Positions 45,101 to 53,628 of a DNA stretch of 64,000 bases are shown here, in pieces. The stretch covers positions 62,001 through 126,000 of the forward strand of contig DASXUN010000012.1 in the NCBI GenBank assembly GCA_036504815.1, written 5' to 3'. The translations under genes and the position numbers were made by a program. The DNA is from Gemmatimonadaceae bacterium (GTDB taxonomy: Bacteria > Gemmatimonadota > Gemmatimonadetes > Gemmatimonadales > Gemmatimonadaceae). Each line of letters opens with the position of its first letter. Positions within the stretch are counted from its first letter, which is position 1. The notes under the pieces were generated by a model. The model had not been told where the DNA came from, ran no database searches, and saw nothing but the letters and a program-made list of their open reading frames with translations.

Positions 45101-46792
45101 ATGCCCCACGATCCGCATATCGTCGTCCCCACGGACATTGAGATTGCCCAGCGCGCGAAGCTGCGCCCCATCGTTGAAGTTGCCGCCGACCTGGGCCTCG
45201 GCGAAGACGACCTCGACCTGTACGGCAAGTACAAGGCGAAGATTTCCCTCGAAGTGACACAGCGTCCGCCCAAGGGGCGGCTGGTGCTCGTCACCGCCAT
45301 CAATCCGACGGCGGCGGGGGAAGGGAAGACGACGACCTCCGTCGGGCTGGCGCAGGCGCTGCGCCGCCTCGGCACCAACGCCGTGCTCGCCATTCGCGAA
45401 CCGTCGCTGGGACCGGTCTTTGGCGTGAAGGGCGGCGCGGCCGGCGGCGGCTACTCGCAGGTGCTGCCGATGGACGACATCAACCTGCACTTCACCGGCG
45501 ACTTCCACGCGATCAGCAGCGCGCACGGCCTGCTGAGCGCGATGCTCGACAATCACCTGCAGCAGGGCAACCTGCTGGGCATCGACCACCGCCGCATCAC
45601 CTGGCCGCGCACGATCGACATGAACGACCGGGCGCTGCGGAAGTGCATCATCGGCCTGGGCGGCCCGATGGATGGCGTGCCGCGCGAAGAGCGCTTCGTG
45701 ATCATTCCGGCGAGCGAGATCATGGCGATCGTCGCGCTGGCCACCAGCCCCGCCGACCTCGAGCGGCGCCTCGGCGACATCGTCGTCGGCAGCACCGCGG
45801 GCCCGCTGCGTCATCCGGTGCGCGCCCGCGAACTCAAGGCGGCCGGCGCGATGGCGCTGCTGCTGAAGGACGCCATCCGTCCGAACCTCGTGCAGACGCT
45901 CGAGGGCGGCCCCGCCTTCGTGCACGCCGGCCCCTTCGGCAACATCGCCCACGGCTGCAATTCCATCCTCGCCACGCGCGCGGCACTGGCGCTCGGCGAC
46001 GTGGTGGTGACGGAGGCCGGCTTCGGCTCGGATCTCGGCGCCGAGAAGTTCCTCGACATCAAGTGCCGCTTCGGCGGGCTGAATCCCGAGGTCGCGGTCG
46101 TCGTGGCCACCATTCGCGCGCTCAAGATGAACGGCGGCGCGAACAAGAAGGACTTGTCGAAGGAAGACCTGAAGGCGCTCGAGAAGGGGCTGCCGAACCT
46201 GGAGCACCACATCGCCAACATGCAGCAGTACGGACTCCCGGTGGTGGTGGCGATGAACCGGTTCGCCACCGACACCGACGCCGAGCTGCAGATGGTCATG
46301 GAGTGCGCGAAGCGCGCCAAGGTGCGCGTCGCCATGAACGAGGTCTTCGCCCGCGGCGGCGCCGGGGGCGAGGAGCTGGCGAAGGAAGTGCTCGAGGTGC
46401 TGGCGGAAGGGAAGTCGAAGTTTGCCCCCATCTACGACGCCGACAAGCCGATCAAGCACAAGATCCACGAGATCGTGACCAAGGTGTACGGCGCCGACGG
46501 CGCCGACTACTCGCCCAAGGCCGACAAGGCCATCGAGTACCTCGAGGCGAACGGCCTGGGTCGCACGCCGATGTGCATGGCCAAGACGCAGTACTCGCTC
46601 ACCGACGACGCGAGCAAGCTCGGCCGTCCGACGGGGTTCCGCATGACGATCAACGAGGTGTACCCGGCGGCCGGCGCCGGCTTCGTGGTCGCGCAGTGCG
46701 GCGACATCATGACGATGCCCGGCCTGCCCAAGGAGCCGGCGGCGGAGCGCATGAGCGTCGCGGCGGATGGGACGATTGCTGGTCTGTTCTAG
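45101..46792 (+). CDS. fhs: Formate--tetrahydrofolate ligase
   Basis: A 563-residue enzyme that forms 10-formyl-tetrahydrofolate from formate, THF and ATP. The P-loop is INPTAAGEGKTTTSVGLAQA. GPVFGVKGGAAGGGYSQVLP, INLHFTGDFHAISSAHGLLS and GFVVAQCGDIMTMPGLP are conserved. It supplies one-carbon units for purines and fMet-tRNA. The ATG at 45101 is 80 bases after tatD. The spacer after its stop holds a decamer tandem repeat. Confidence 0.97.
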   Translation: MPHDPHIVVPTDIEIAQRAKLRPIVEVAADLGLGEDDLDLYGKYKAKISLEVTQRPPKGRLVLVTAINPTAAGEGKTTTSVGLAQALRRLGTNAVLAIREPSLGPVFGVKGGAAGGGYSQVLPMDDINLHFTGDFHAISSAHGLLSAMLDNHLQQGNLLGIDHRRITWPRTIDMNDRALRKCIIGLGGPMDGVPREERFVIIPASEIMAIVALATSPADLERRLGDIVVGSTAGPLRHPVRARELKAAGAMALLLKDAIRPNLVQTLEGGPAFVHAGPFGNIAHGCNSILATRAALALGDVVVTEAGFGSDLGAEKFLDIKCRFGGLNPEVAVVVATIRALKMNGGANKKDLSKEDLKALEKGLPNLEHHIANMQQYGLPVVVAMNRFATDTDAELQMVMECAKRAKVRVAMNEVFARGGAGGEELAKEVLEVLAEGKSKFAPIYDADKPIKHKIHEIVTKVYGADGADYSPKADKAIEYLEANGLGRTPMCMAKTQYSLTDDASKLGRPTGFRMTINEVYPAAGAGFVVAQCGDIMTMPGLPKEPAAERMSVAADGTIAGLF

Positions 46793-46800
46793 GACTGCAG

Positions 46801-46860
46801 AGTACGACAGAGTACGACAGAGTACGACGGAGTAAGACAGAGTACGACAGGGCACGGCAG
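46801..46860 (+). repeat. Six-unit decamer tandem repeat
   Basis: Six head-to-tail copies of AGTACGACAG, three exact (units 1, 2 and 5), two with one change (units 3 and 4) and a last unit with three changes (GGCACGGCAG). It begins nine bases after the fhs stop and is non-coding. Confidence 0.92.
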
Positions 46861-46930
46861 GGCGGGCGGTGGTGCGAGGCACTATCGTCTGCCCGTTGCC
46901 GCGCGATACAATCCAAGTCGCAATCCTGTT

Positions 46931-46976
46931 TCGTGATCCTTGATCCAATTCCGGATTCCATATCCTCAATCGTTGG
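46931..46976 (-). repeat. Partial, inverted copy of the GGATT-rich repeat
   Basis: Read on the minus strand, this stretch (TGAGGATATGGAATCCGGA, then GGATCAAGGATCACGA) matches the left part of the elements at 16851 and 20465, mixing features of both. The hairpin half is missing. It lies just upstream of ridA. Confidence 0.65.
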
Positions 46977-46980
46977 TATC

Positions 46981-47361
46981 ATGACCAAGATTCATCACAC
47001 CGAGCTTGCCCCCGCCGCCATTGGCCCGTACTCGCAGGCGATTGCCGCGGGCGGCTTCCTTTTCTGCGCCGGCCAGACGCCGCTCGACCCGAAGACGATG
47101 GCGCTCGTCGAGGGCGATGTCGGCGTGCAGGCTGCGCAGGTGCTCAAGAACCTCCACGCCGTGCTGCAATCGGCCGGCTGCACGTGGAAGGACGTCGTGA
47201 AGACCACGATCTTCCTGCGCAGCATGGGCGATTTCGCGAAGGTCAACGAGGTCTACGCGGCCACGCTGGGCGAGAGCCGCCCCGCGCGCTCCACGGTCGC
47301 GGTGGCCGGCCTGCCGAAGGATGCGCAGGTCGAAATCGAGCTGATCGCCAAGCTCCCGTAA
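46981..47361 (+). CDS. ridA: RidA-family enamine/imine deaminase
   Basis: A 126-residue RidA/YjgF/YER057c protein that hydrolyses reactive enamines and imines from PLP enzymes such as threonine dehydratase. AIGPYSQAIAAGGFLFCAGQ, the catalytic Arg in RPARSTVAVAGLPKDAQVEIE, and the full length fit the active RidA subgroup. The ATG at 46981 directly follows the inverted partial repeat. Confidence 0.95.
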   Translation: MTKIHHTELAPAAIGPYSQAIAAGGFLFCAGQTPLDPKTMALVEGDVGVQAAQVLKNLHAVLQSAGCTWKDVVKTTIFLRSMGDFAKVNEVYAATLGESRPARSTVAVAGLPKDAQVEIELIAKLP

Positions 47362-47437
47362 GCCGGCAACCAATCGTCAACCGTATCGCCGATCGAGTGC
47401 CGTAGTCCCAATCCGAGTCCCCCATCCCGAAACCGTC

Positions 47438-48472
47438 ATGACGCGCGACCAGATCTTCCGCCTGACCCAGTTCGCCCGCTGCGCCGGTTGAGCGTCGAAG
47501 ATGGGTCCGGCGGACCTATCCGAAGCGCTCGCGCCGCTCGCGCGACACGTGGATCCGCGGCTGCTCGTCGGTCCTGACACCTTCGACGACGCTGCGGTCT
47601 TCCGGCTGCGCGACGACCTCGCGCTCGTGCAGACGGTGGACTTCTTCGCGCCCATCGTCGACGATGCGTACGACTTCGGGCGTATCGCGGCGGCGAACGC
47701 GCTGTCCGACGTCTACGCGATGGGCGGGACGCCGTTGACGGCGCTTGCGCTCGCGGCATTCCCCGAGAACAAGCTGCCGCTCACGCTGCTCAGCGAGATC
47801 CTGCGCGGCGGCGAGGACGTGGTGCGCGCGGCCGGCGCCATCGTGGTCGGCGGACACACGATCAGTGATGAAGAGGTCAAGTACGGGCTGGCCGTCACTG
47901 GCACCGTGCACCCGGACCAGGTGATGTCGAATGCCGGCGCCCGCGCCGGCGATGTGCTGGTGCTCACCAAGCCGCTCGGCACCGGCGTGCTCGCGACGGA
48001 GATGAAGGCCGGCGCGCTGACGACCGAGCGTGCGCACGCGCTCATCGCCTCCATGTCGCGCCTGAACGACGTCGCCTCGCACGCCGCCGTGCAGCTGGGC
48101 GTGCGCTGCGCCACGGATATCTCGGGCTTCGGCCTGATGGGGCACGCGTCGCACGTGGCCAAGGCGAGCGGCGTGACGCTGCGCTTCGAGGCGGCGTCCA
48201 TTCCCGCGCTCCCCGGCGCCGAGGAGGCGCTGCGGCTCGGCATCACCACGGGGGGCGCCAAGCGCAACGAACGCTTCGTCCTGTCGCAGATCTACTGCGC
48301 GCCGTCGGTGTCGGCCGTCGTCAGCGCGCTCGTCGTGGATCCGCAGACCTCCGGCGGACTGCTGCTCGCAGTCCCGCCCGATCGCATCGACGAGTATCTT
48401 GCGCTGGTCGCCGATGCCGTCCGCATCGGGGACGTGCTGCCGCGAGGCGAACACGCGCTCATGCTGGTCTGA
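47438..48472 (+). CDS. selD: Selenide, water dikinase SelD with a UGA (selenocysteine) codon
   Basis: A 344-residue enzyme making selenophosphate from selenide and ATP. From ATG 47438 the reading runs FRLTQFARCAG, then an in-frame TGA (47489-47491), then ASKMGPADL. This matches the CAG-U-A(A/S)K active-site motif of selenocysteine-containing SelD, with Sec18 in the position that is Cys in E. coli. Downstream, DTFDDAAVF, TVDFFAPIVDDAYDFGRIAAANA and TDISGFGLMGH are intact. A gene call that begins at ATG 47501 would lose the active site. The tRNA-Sec gene follows 14 bases after the stop. No Shine-Dalgarno sequence is obvious. Confidence 0.93.
47489..47519 (+). promoter_or_regulatory. Putative bacterial SECIS element of selD
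   Basis: Starting ten bases after the TGA, ATGGGTCC (47501-47508) pairs with GGACCTAT (47512-47519) (one G-U pair) around the loop GGC. The loop starts about 18 bases after the UGA and begins with G. Both fit the general description of bacterial SECIS elements bound by SelB. The prediction is by eye. Confidence 0.7.
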
Positions 48473-48486
48473 TCGCGCTGCGCCGC

Positions 48487-48583
48487 GGGGGTGGAGGGGG
48501 CCTGGTGGTCCTCCTGGTCTTCAAAACCAGTGCGGCCTGACTTGGTCAGGCTGGGTGGGTTCGACTCCTACACACTCCCGCCA
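48487..48583 (+). tRNA. selC: tRNA-Sec (anticodon UCA)
   Basis: A 97-base selenocysteine tRNA with encoded CCA (48581-48583). Anticodon arm CTGGT-CTTCAAA-ACCAG with anticodon TCA at 48521-48523. An extended D stem closes a four-base loop. The long variable arm has a perfect 7-bp stem (GCCTGAC/GTCAGGC, 48535-48541 with 48545-48551). A 5-bp T stem holds the loop TTCGACT. The acceptor stem (48487-48493 with 48573-48579) has seven pairs, one G-U; the eighth position (G48494, A48572) does not pair. Discriminator base is G, as in other tRNA-Sec. Its placement right after selD is a coherent selenium cassette. Confidence 0.95.
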
Positions 48584-48699
48584 GCGCGCGGGCGCCTCGA
48601 AGCGGCGTGGCACCGCCGCACGCGGTGCGCCCTGGGGCGCGGTGTTATCTTTGCCCCGCGGCACTCGCGCCGCGACACAGGGTATAGTCTCGATACGTG

Positions 48700-49359
48700 A
48701 TGCGTCCCCTCCTCTCGTTCGTGCTGCTCATCGCCGCTCTCGCGATTCCGTCGCGCGAGCGGCTCGCCGCGCAGGGGGGAGGAGCGCCGGTCGCTACCCC
48801 GGGCAGCGCGCCGCGCGCCGAACGGCCGGCGGGGGCGGCGCGCAACCCGCGGGCCGCCGGCACACCAACCCTCGACGTGGACTCGCTGCGCCTGAAGCCG
48901 CCGGTGACGCCACGGCGCGCGTTCCTCTACTCGCTCGCAATTCCCGGCGCGGGACAGGCCGCGCTCGAGCGGCACTTCTGGGGCGGCGCCTTCTTCCTCG
49001 CCGAGGGCCTCTCGCTGGCGTTGGTCTATCGCAGCGCCGAGGACCTGCGGCTCGCCCGGCACTTTCGCGCCGACTCGGTCCCCGAGACGTATCAGGTGGA
49101 CGCCAGCGGCCTGCCCATCGTCGGCGGTGACGGACGCCCCGCCGTGGCCACGTGGACCGTCAGCCGCTACTCGGCGGCGCGGGTGCGCGCCCGCCGGACG
49201 CACTACGAAGACTGGCTCGCGGTGCTGGTCTTCAACCACCTGATCGCCGGCGCCGACGCGTACGTCGCGGCGCAGTTGTGGGACCTGCCGGCGCGCGTCG
49301 GGGTGCGCACGGCGCCCGACGGCCAGCCCGCCGTGGTCGCGTCACTCAGGTTTCGCTAA
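48700..49359 (+). CDS. DUF5683-like secreted or membrane protein (paralogue 1)
   Basis: 219 residues. A signal peptide (LSFVLLIAALAIPSRERLAAQ) leads to an Ala/Pro-rich linker, then RAFLYSLAIPGAGQAALERHFWGGAFFLAEGLSL, split in family style into IPGAGQA and a membrane helix, and VFNHLIAGADAYVAAQLWD near the end. The IPGAGQ and NHLxxxxDA motifs recur in the protein at 61363-62253, so the two are paralogues; the pattern resembles DUF5683. Function unknown. A GTG one codon upstream is also possible. The stop overlaps that of the convergent gene. Confidence 0.65.
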   Translation: MRPLLSFVLLIAALAIPSRERLAAQGGGAPVATPGSAPRAERPAGAARNPRAAGTPTLDVDSLRLKPPVTPRRAFLYSLAIPGAGQAALERHFWGGAFFLAEGLSLALVYRSAEDLRLARHFRADSVPETYQVDASGLPIVGGDGRPAVATWTVSRYSAARVRARRTHYEDWLAVLVFNHLIAGADAYVAAQLWDLPARVGVRTAPDGQPAVVASLRFR

Positions 49360-50144
49360 CGCGCGCTGCGGTCGAGCTCCACCTCGGCGCATTCACGCGT
49401 CCCGTCCCAGCGGCCCAGCGAGACGCGCTCGGGCGTGAACTTCAGGAAGGTCGGCTCGTTGAGCCACGCCCCGGGGTTCGCGTAGAGCCCCGCTTCGCGC
49501 GAGTGGTGTTCGAGCATCGCGATATGCGTATGGCCGTAAATGACGACGTCGAGCGACGCGTCGCCCGCCAGCGTCTGGTGCGCGACGGCGCGCAGTCCTT
49601 CGCCGCCGTCGCGCGGCCGGACGTTGCGGCTGGTGTGCGACGTCGCGCGCGCGATCGCCGCGCCCCAGTCGGGGTGCAGCAGGCGGAAGGCGCGCACCGC
49701 CCACCGGTGCCGGATCACCGCGCGCAGGGCGCGATATCCCTTGTCGAGTTCCGGCCGCAGTCCGTCGCCGTGCGCAACATGCGCTCGCCAGCCGGCCAAC
49801 GTCCCCGTCCACGGCCCGTCGAGATACGCGGCGCCGCTCTCCCGGCGCAGCACGTCGCCGCCCCAACAGTCGTGGTTGCCGATGATCCAGAGCACGGGCA
49901 GCGCCTGCTCGGCGAACTGCGCGCACTCGGCCAGCAGGCGCACCCCCACGTGCGGGACGACGTGGCCCCACTCGAACCAGAACTCGAACATGTCGCCGTT
50001 CATCACCAGCGACCCGCGTTCCCGGCGCACGTGCGCGAGGAAGCTCCACAGCAGGCGCTCCTGCTCGGGCAACGCCACGCCGAGATGGGCGTCGGCGAGG
50101 ACGTAGACGGGGGTGGGGAGGGAATCCGGGACGGCTGCAGGCAT
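49356..50144 (-). CDS. LpxH-like metallophosphoesterase
   Basis: A 262-residue calcineurin-like phosphoesterase. All five metal/phosphate motifs are seen: VLADAHLG, NGDMFEFWFEW, IIGNHDCWGG, AHGDGLRPE and IYGHTHIAMLE, followed by NPGAWLNEPTFLKF. It resembles UDP-2,3-diacylglucosamine hydrolase LpxH, a lipid A step, and the neighbours LptE-like and RfaE2 support an LPS role. LpxH itself usually reads DLHL and has about 240 residues, so I call it LpxH-like. Confidence 0.82.
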   Translation of the reverse strand: MPAAVPDSLPTPVYVLADAHLGVALPEQERLLWSFLAHVRRERGSLVMNGDMFEFWFEWGHVVPHVGVRLLAECAQFAEQALPVLWIIGNHDCWGGDVLRRESGAAYLDGPWTGTLAGWRAHVAHGDGLRPELDKGYRALRAVIRHRWAVRAFRLLHPDWGAAIARATSHTSRNVRPRDGGEGLRAVAHQTLAGDASLDVVIYGHTHIAMLEHHSREAGLYANPGAWLNEPTFLKFTPERVSLGRWDGTRECAEVELDRSAR

Positions 50145-50233
50145 CGCCAGATTCTATCGCGCGGACGCGGCCTTTACAAACGTCGCGCGGGCCGGGAGAC
50201 TTCCTTGGACACACGGCACACAGCTGGAGCGCG

Positions 50234-50659
50234 ATGAACGCGATGCTACGGGAGACGGTTTCGGAACTGCGCGTACGGTACGCCGAGACCGACCAGATGG
50301 GCGTGGTGTACCACGGCAACTACCTGGTCTGGTGCGAGGTCGGTCGCACGGACTTCATCCGGCAGTGCGGCATGTCGTATGCGGACATGGAGCGCGAAGG
50401 GGTGCGGCTGGCCGTCGTCGAGGCGACGCTGCGCCTGCACGCCTCGGCGCGCTACGAGGAGATCGTGCACGTCACGACGCGCCTGGCCGGACTCCGCTCG
50501 CGGGCCGTCGAGTTTGCGTATGAGATCACGCGGGCGGCCGACGGGGCGCGCATCGCGTCGGCCACCACCACCCTGATGTCGGTCTCGGCCGACGGGCGCA
50601 CCGTGTCGCTGCGACCCGACATTCGCGCGTTGCTGGAACGCGGGCCAGTCGTCGATTAA
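50234..50659 (+). CDS. YbgC-like hotdog-fold acyl-CoA thioesterase
   Basis: 141 residues of the 4-hydroxybenzoyl-CoA thioesterase type: VRYAETDQMGVVYHGNYLVWCEVGRTDF is broken into YAETDQMGVVYHGNYL, containing the catalytic Asp, and WCEVGRTDFIRQCG. The length and motif match YbgC, which is often found with Tol-Pal genes; those are absent here. It is the first gene of an envelope/LPS run (lptE-like gene three bases after its stop). GGAG precedes the ATG. Confidence 0.88.
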   Translation: MNAMLRETVSELRVRYAETDQMGVVYHGNYLVWCEVGRTDFIRQCGMSYADMEREGVRLAVVEATLRLHASARYEEIVHVTTRLAGLRSRAVEFAYEITRAADGARIASATTTLMSVSADGRTVSLRPDIRALLERGPVVD

Positions 50660-50662
50660 CAA

Positions 50663-51166
50663 ATGTCCCAGTCACTCCCCTTGCGCCGGCTGACCGTCGC
50701 CCTCGCGGCGGCCGCGTCGGCGTGCGCCTACGGGCTGAGCGGCGGCGGACTGCCCTCGCACGTGCGCACCGTGGCGGTGATCCCGTTCTCCAACGAGACG
50801 GCGTCGCCGGAGATCACGCGCGAGGTGACGGACGCGCTGCGCGAGGGGCTGTCCAAGCGCCTCGGCCTGCGCGACGCGAGCGAGGAGAAGGCCAGTGCGA
50901 TTGCGCGCGGCGCCATCGTGCGCTACGAGATTGACGTTCCGGTGGCGTACAGCGCGGACCGCCAGCAGGCCAGCGCGACGCGCCGGAAGCTGCAGATTGT
51001 GGTGGACGTCGAGCTCTTTGACCAGGTGACCGGACGCACGATCTGGCAGAAAAAGGGGATCATCGGCGAAGGCGAGTATTCGGAGCGCTTCGAGGCCGAG
51101 GGACGCAAGCAGGCGATCAATCGAATTGTGAACGAGGTCATCGAGGGGGCACAGTCACAATGGTGA
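50663..51166 (+). CDS. LptE-like outer-membrane lipoprotein
   Basis: A 167-residue lipoprotein. The signal peptide ends with the lipobox ASAC (Cys21). CAYGLSGGGLPSHVRTVAVIPFSNETASP and the ITREVTDALREGL region match the LPS-assembly LptE family (DUF of the same name). It would plug the LptD pore at the outer membrane; LptD is not in the window. It overlaps the next gene by seven bases. Confidence 0.82.
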   Translation: MSQSLPLRRLTVALAAAASACAYGLSGGGLPSHVRTVAVIPFSNETASPEITREVTDALREGLSKRLGLRDASEEKASAIARGAIVRYEIDVPVAYSADRQQASATRRKLQIVVDVELFDQVTGRTIWQKKGIIGEGEYSERFEAEGRKQAINRIVNEVIEGAQSQW

Positions 51167-51516
51167 CGCGCGCGCGGCGGGGCTCCGGGCGGGCAGGATG
51201 CCTGGTGATGCTCTTGGTGGTGGCGGCGGTGGGGTACTTCGGCCTCGGCGTCGGGAACGTGTACTGGAACTACTACCAGTATCGCGACCGCATGCTGCAG
51301 GAGGCGCGGTTCGCCGGCAGCCGCACCGACGGCGTGATCAAGCGGCGCATCTCGATGTTCGCCGACTCGCTCGGCCTGCCGGAAGGGGCCAAGCAGGTGC
51401 GCATCCGCCGCGCCCAGAAGCGCATCCACATCTGGGCGGAGTACTACGAGTTGATCGAACTCCCGTTCCTCTCGCGGGAACTCCTGCTGTCGCCGCGCGT
51501 CGAGTGGACGTACTGA
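51160..51516 (+). CDS. Small single-pass membrane protein of unknown function
   Basis: 118 residues. A basic N terminus, one membrane helix (CLVMLLVVAAVGYFGLGVG), then a polar domain with a Tyr/Arg-rich start (YWNYYQYRDRMLQEARFA) and a beta-type end (RIHIWAEYYELIELPFL). It sits in an operon between an LptE-like gene and rfaE2 and overlaps both (seven and 13 bases). The shape is reminiscent of DUF4845-type proteins, but I cannot assign a family with confidence. Confidence 0.68.
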   Translation: MVTRARRGSGRAGCLVMLLVVAAVGYFGLGVGNVYWNYYQYRDRMLQEARFAGSRTDGVIKRRISMFADSLGLPEGAKQVRIRRAQKRIHIWAEYYELIELPFLSRELLLSPRVEWTY

Positions 51517-51998
51517 GTCCCCGGGCGCCCGCCGACAAGATCCTCACGTGGGAGGCGGCCGCCGCGTGGCGGCGCACCCTGCGCGGGACGCTGGTCTTCA
51601 CCAATGGCGTCTTCGACCTGCTGCATCCCGGGCACGTGGACGTGCTCACCGGTGCGCGCGCGCAGGGGACGCACCTCGTGGTCGGCCTCAACAGCGATGA
51701 CTCGGTGCGCCGGCTCAAGGGGCCGGAGCGGCCGGTGCGCGGCGAGGCGGAGCGCGCCTACGTGCTCGCCGCGCTCGAGTGCGTCGACGCGGTGGTGATC
51801 TTCGCCGAGGACACGCCGCGCGACCTCGTGCGGCACCTCGCGCCCGACGTCATCGTGAAGGGCGGCGACTACGCGCCGGAGACGGTGGTGGGCGCCAGCG
51901 ACGTGATGGCGCGCGGCGGGCGCGTGGTGATCATTCCGCTCACGCCGGGCCAGTCGACGTCCGGCATCATCGAGAAACTGCGAGGCACGGGTGGCTGA
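51504..51998 (+). CDS. rfaE2: D-glycero-beta-D-manno-heptose 1-phosphate adenylyltransferase
   Basis: 164 residues. [16 protein letters not shown] holds the HxGH nucleotidyltransferase site, and [19 protein letters not shown] and [12 protein letters not shown] are typical of RfaE domain II. It forms ADP-heptose for the LPS inner core; the kinase half (domain I) is not fused and not in the window. Start GTG 51504 is the only suitable one and overlaps the previous gene. It overlaps rph by eight bases. Confidence 0.92.
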   Translation: MDVLSPRAPADKILTWEAAAAWRRTLRGTLVFTNGVFDLLHPGHVDVLTGARAQGTHLVVGLNSDDSVRRLKGPERPVRGEAERAYVLAALECVDAVVIFAEDTPRDLVRHLAPDVIVKGGDYAPETVVGASDVMARGGRVVIIPLTPGQSTSGIIEKLRGTGG

Positions 51999-52713
51999 GA
52001 CTCGACCGGATGGGCGCGCGCCGTCGGCGCTGCGCCCCGTGACACTGCAGCGCGAGGCCGTCGCCTACGCGGAGGGGAGCTGCCTGAGCGTCTTCGGCAA
52101 CACGCGCGTGCTGTGCGCGGCGTCGGTGGAGCAGGGCGTGCCCTCGTGGAAGAAGGGGCGCGGCGAGGGGTGGCTGACGGCCGAGTACGCGATGCTGCCG
52201 CGCGCCACGCACACGCGCACGTCGCGCGAGCGCGGCCAGGTGGGCGGGCGCACGCAGGAAATCCAGCGCCTGATCGGACGCTCGGTGCGCGCCATGCTCG
52301 ACGGCTTCGCCTGGGGCGAGTGGACCATCAAGGTGGACTGCGACGTGCTGCAGGCCGACGGCGGGACGCGCACCGCGGCCATCACCGGCGCCTGCGTGGC
52401 GGTGGTGGACGCCTTCGACTGGATGGTCCTGCACGGACATCTCGCGGCGACGCCGGTGCAGCGGCGCGTGGCGGCGGTGAGCGTGGGCGTGATCGACGGC
52501 CGGCCGTGCACCGACCTGTGCTACGCGGAAGACGTGCGCGCCGAGGTGGACATGAATGTCGTGATGGCGAGCAACGGCCAGTTCGTGGAAGTGCAGGGGA
52601 CCGGCGAGCACGGCACGTTCGACCGCGCGCAGCTCGACGCGCTGCTGGCGCTGGCGACGGCGTCGATCACGGAACTGGACGCGCACCAGCGGCGCGCGCT
52701 GGGACTCGTGTGA
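51991..52713 (+). CDS. rph: Ribonuclease PH
   Basis: A 240-residue phosphorolytic 3'-exonuclease that trims tRNA precursors. [55 protein letters not shown] with the phosphate-binding Arg residues, [21 protein letters not shown] and [17 protein letters not shown] are all conserved. GTG start at 51991. The stop overlaps the rdgB start. Confidence 0.96.
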   Translation: MAETRPDGRAPSALRPVTLQREAVAYAEGSCLSVFGNTRVLCAASVEQGVPSWKKGRGEGWLTAEYAMLPRATHTRTSRERGQVGGRTQEIQRLIGRSVRAMLDGFAWGEWTIKVDCDVLQADGGTRTAAITGACVAVVDAFDWMVLHGHLAATPVQRRVAAVSVGVIDGRPCTDLCYAEDVRAEVDMNVVMASNGQFVEVQGTGEHGTFDRAQLDALLALATASITELDAHQRRALGLV

Positions 52714-53375
52714 GCGAACCAGGAGGGCATCACGGCGGCGCGGGGTGCGGTCGCGTGCTGCTGGCGACGCGCAGTGCGGGGAAGCGGCGCGAACTCGAGG
52801 CGATGCTGCGCGCGCACGGCTGGGACGTGATCGATCTCGAGCGTGCTGGCGTGGCGCTGGAAGCGTTGGCGGAAGACGCGCTGGAGACGGCGGCGACGTT
52901 CGAGGAGAATGCCCTGGCGAAGGCGCGGTATTTCTTTGCGCGCAGCGGCCTCCCGACGATCGCCGATGACAGCGGGTTGGCGTGCGACGCGCTGGGCGGC
53001 GCGCCGGGCGTGCACAGCAAGCGGTGGAGTGCGCGTCCCGACTTGCACGGAGTGGCGCTCGACGACGAGAACAACGCGCGGCTGTTGCGAGAGCTGGCGG
53101 CCGCGGCGCGCGCGGGGGTGACGACGCGCGTCGCGCGCTATGTGTGCGCGGCGGCGTATGTGGATGCGGCGCGCGCGCTCGTCGCGCGCGGCGAGACGGC
53201 GGGGCGCATTCTCGAGCGCGCGGAGGGGACGGAGGGGTTCGGGTACGATCCGTTGTTCTTCAGCGATGACCTCGGCGCCCCCTTTGGGCGGGTGTCGGCG
53301 GCGGCGAAGGCGACGGTGAGCCATCGGGCGCGTGCGGTGGCGCTTTTGCTCGAGAAAGTGCAGCAAGGGAGTTGA
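52710..53375 (+). CDS. rdgB: RdgB/HAM1-type XTP/dITP diphosphatase
   Basis: A 221-residue house-cleaning enzyme that removes ITP, dITP and XTP. Motifs: [55 protein letters not shown] and [10 protein letters not shown]. Start GTG 52710 overlaps the rph stop; the conserved core begins about 15 residues in, and a later GTG would be tight against it. The rph-rdgB pair is a common combination. A promoter for the tRNA genes overlaps its stop codon. Confidence 0.94.
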   Translation: MSEPGGHHGGAGCGRVLLATRSAGKRRELEAMLRAHGWDVIDLERAGVALEALAEDALETAATFEENALAKARYFFARSGLPTIADDSGLACDALGGAPGVHSKRWSARPDLHGVALDDENNARLLRELAAAARAGVTTRVARYVCAAAYVDAARALVARGETAGRILERAEGTEGFGYDPLFFSDDLGAPFGRVSAAAKATVSHRARAVALLLEKVQQGS

Positions 53376-53400
53376 TCTTGTGGTGACGTCCGGATATTTT
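53372..53400 (+). promoter_or_regulatory. Likely promoter of the tRNA-Pro/Arg/Lys cluster
   Basis: TTGATC (53372-53377), 17 bases, TATTTT (53395-53400), 12 bases before the tRNA-Pro 5' end. Both boxes match four of six consensus bases. Confidence 0.55.
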
Positions 53401-53411
53401 GCGAGTCTTCG

Positions 53412-53485
53412 CGGGGCGTAGCGTAGCCCGGTATCGCGCCTGCTTTGGGAGCAGGAGGTCGCCGGTTCGAATCCGGCCGCCCCGA
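53412..53485 (+). tRNA. tRNA-Pro (anticodon UGG)
   Basis: A 74-base cloverleaf. Acceptor CGGGGCG/CGCCCCG, anticodon arm CCTGC-TTTGGGA-GCAGG with TGG at 53446-53448, T arm with GGTTCGAATCC. The discriminator is A and CCA is not encoded. Confidence 0.96.
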
Positions 53486-53554
53486 TGGTGTGCTCCAAGT
53501 GGAATGCGAGACGGCGGGGGAAGCATGCCGGGTGCGGTGAAGGGGAGGAGCTCA

Positions 53555-53628
53555 GCGCCAGTAGCTCAGGTGGATAGAGCAACAGCCTTCTAAGCTGTGG
53601 GTCGGGGGTTCGACTCCCTCCTGGCGCG
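53555..53628 (+). tRNA. tRNA-Arg (anticodon UCU)
   Basis: A 74-base cloverleaf. Acceptor GCGCCAG/CTGGCGC, anticodon loop CTTCTAA with TCT at 53589-53591, T loop GGTTCGACTCC. CCA not encoded. Confidence 0.96.

Noticed and set aside
46801-46860. CRISPR-like reading of the tandem decamers
   Set aside because: Units are directly adjacent, with no unique spacers, and no cas genes are present. No CRISPR array was found anywhere in the window.
47501-48472. selD starting at ATG 47501
   Set aside because: That start would remove the active-site motif. The frame upstream, read through TGA, matches Sec-type SelD.
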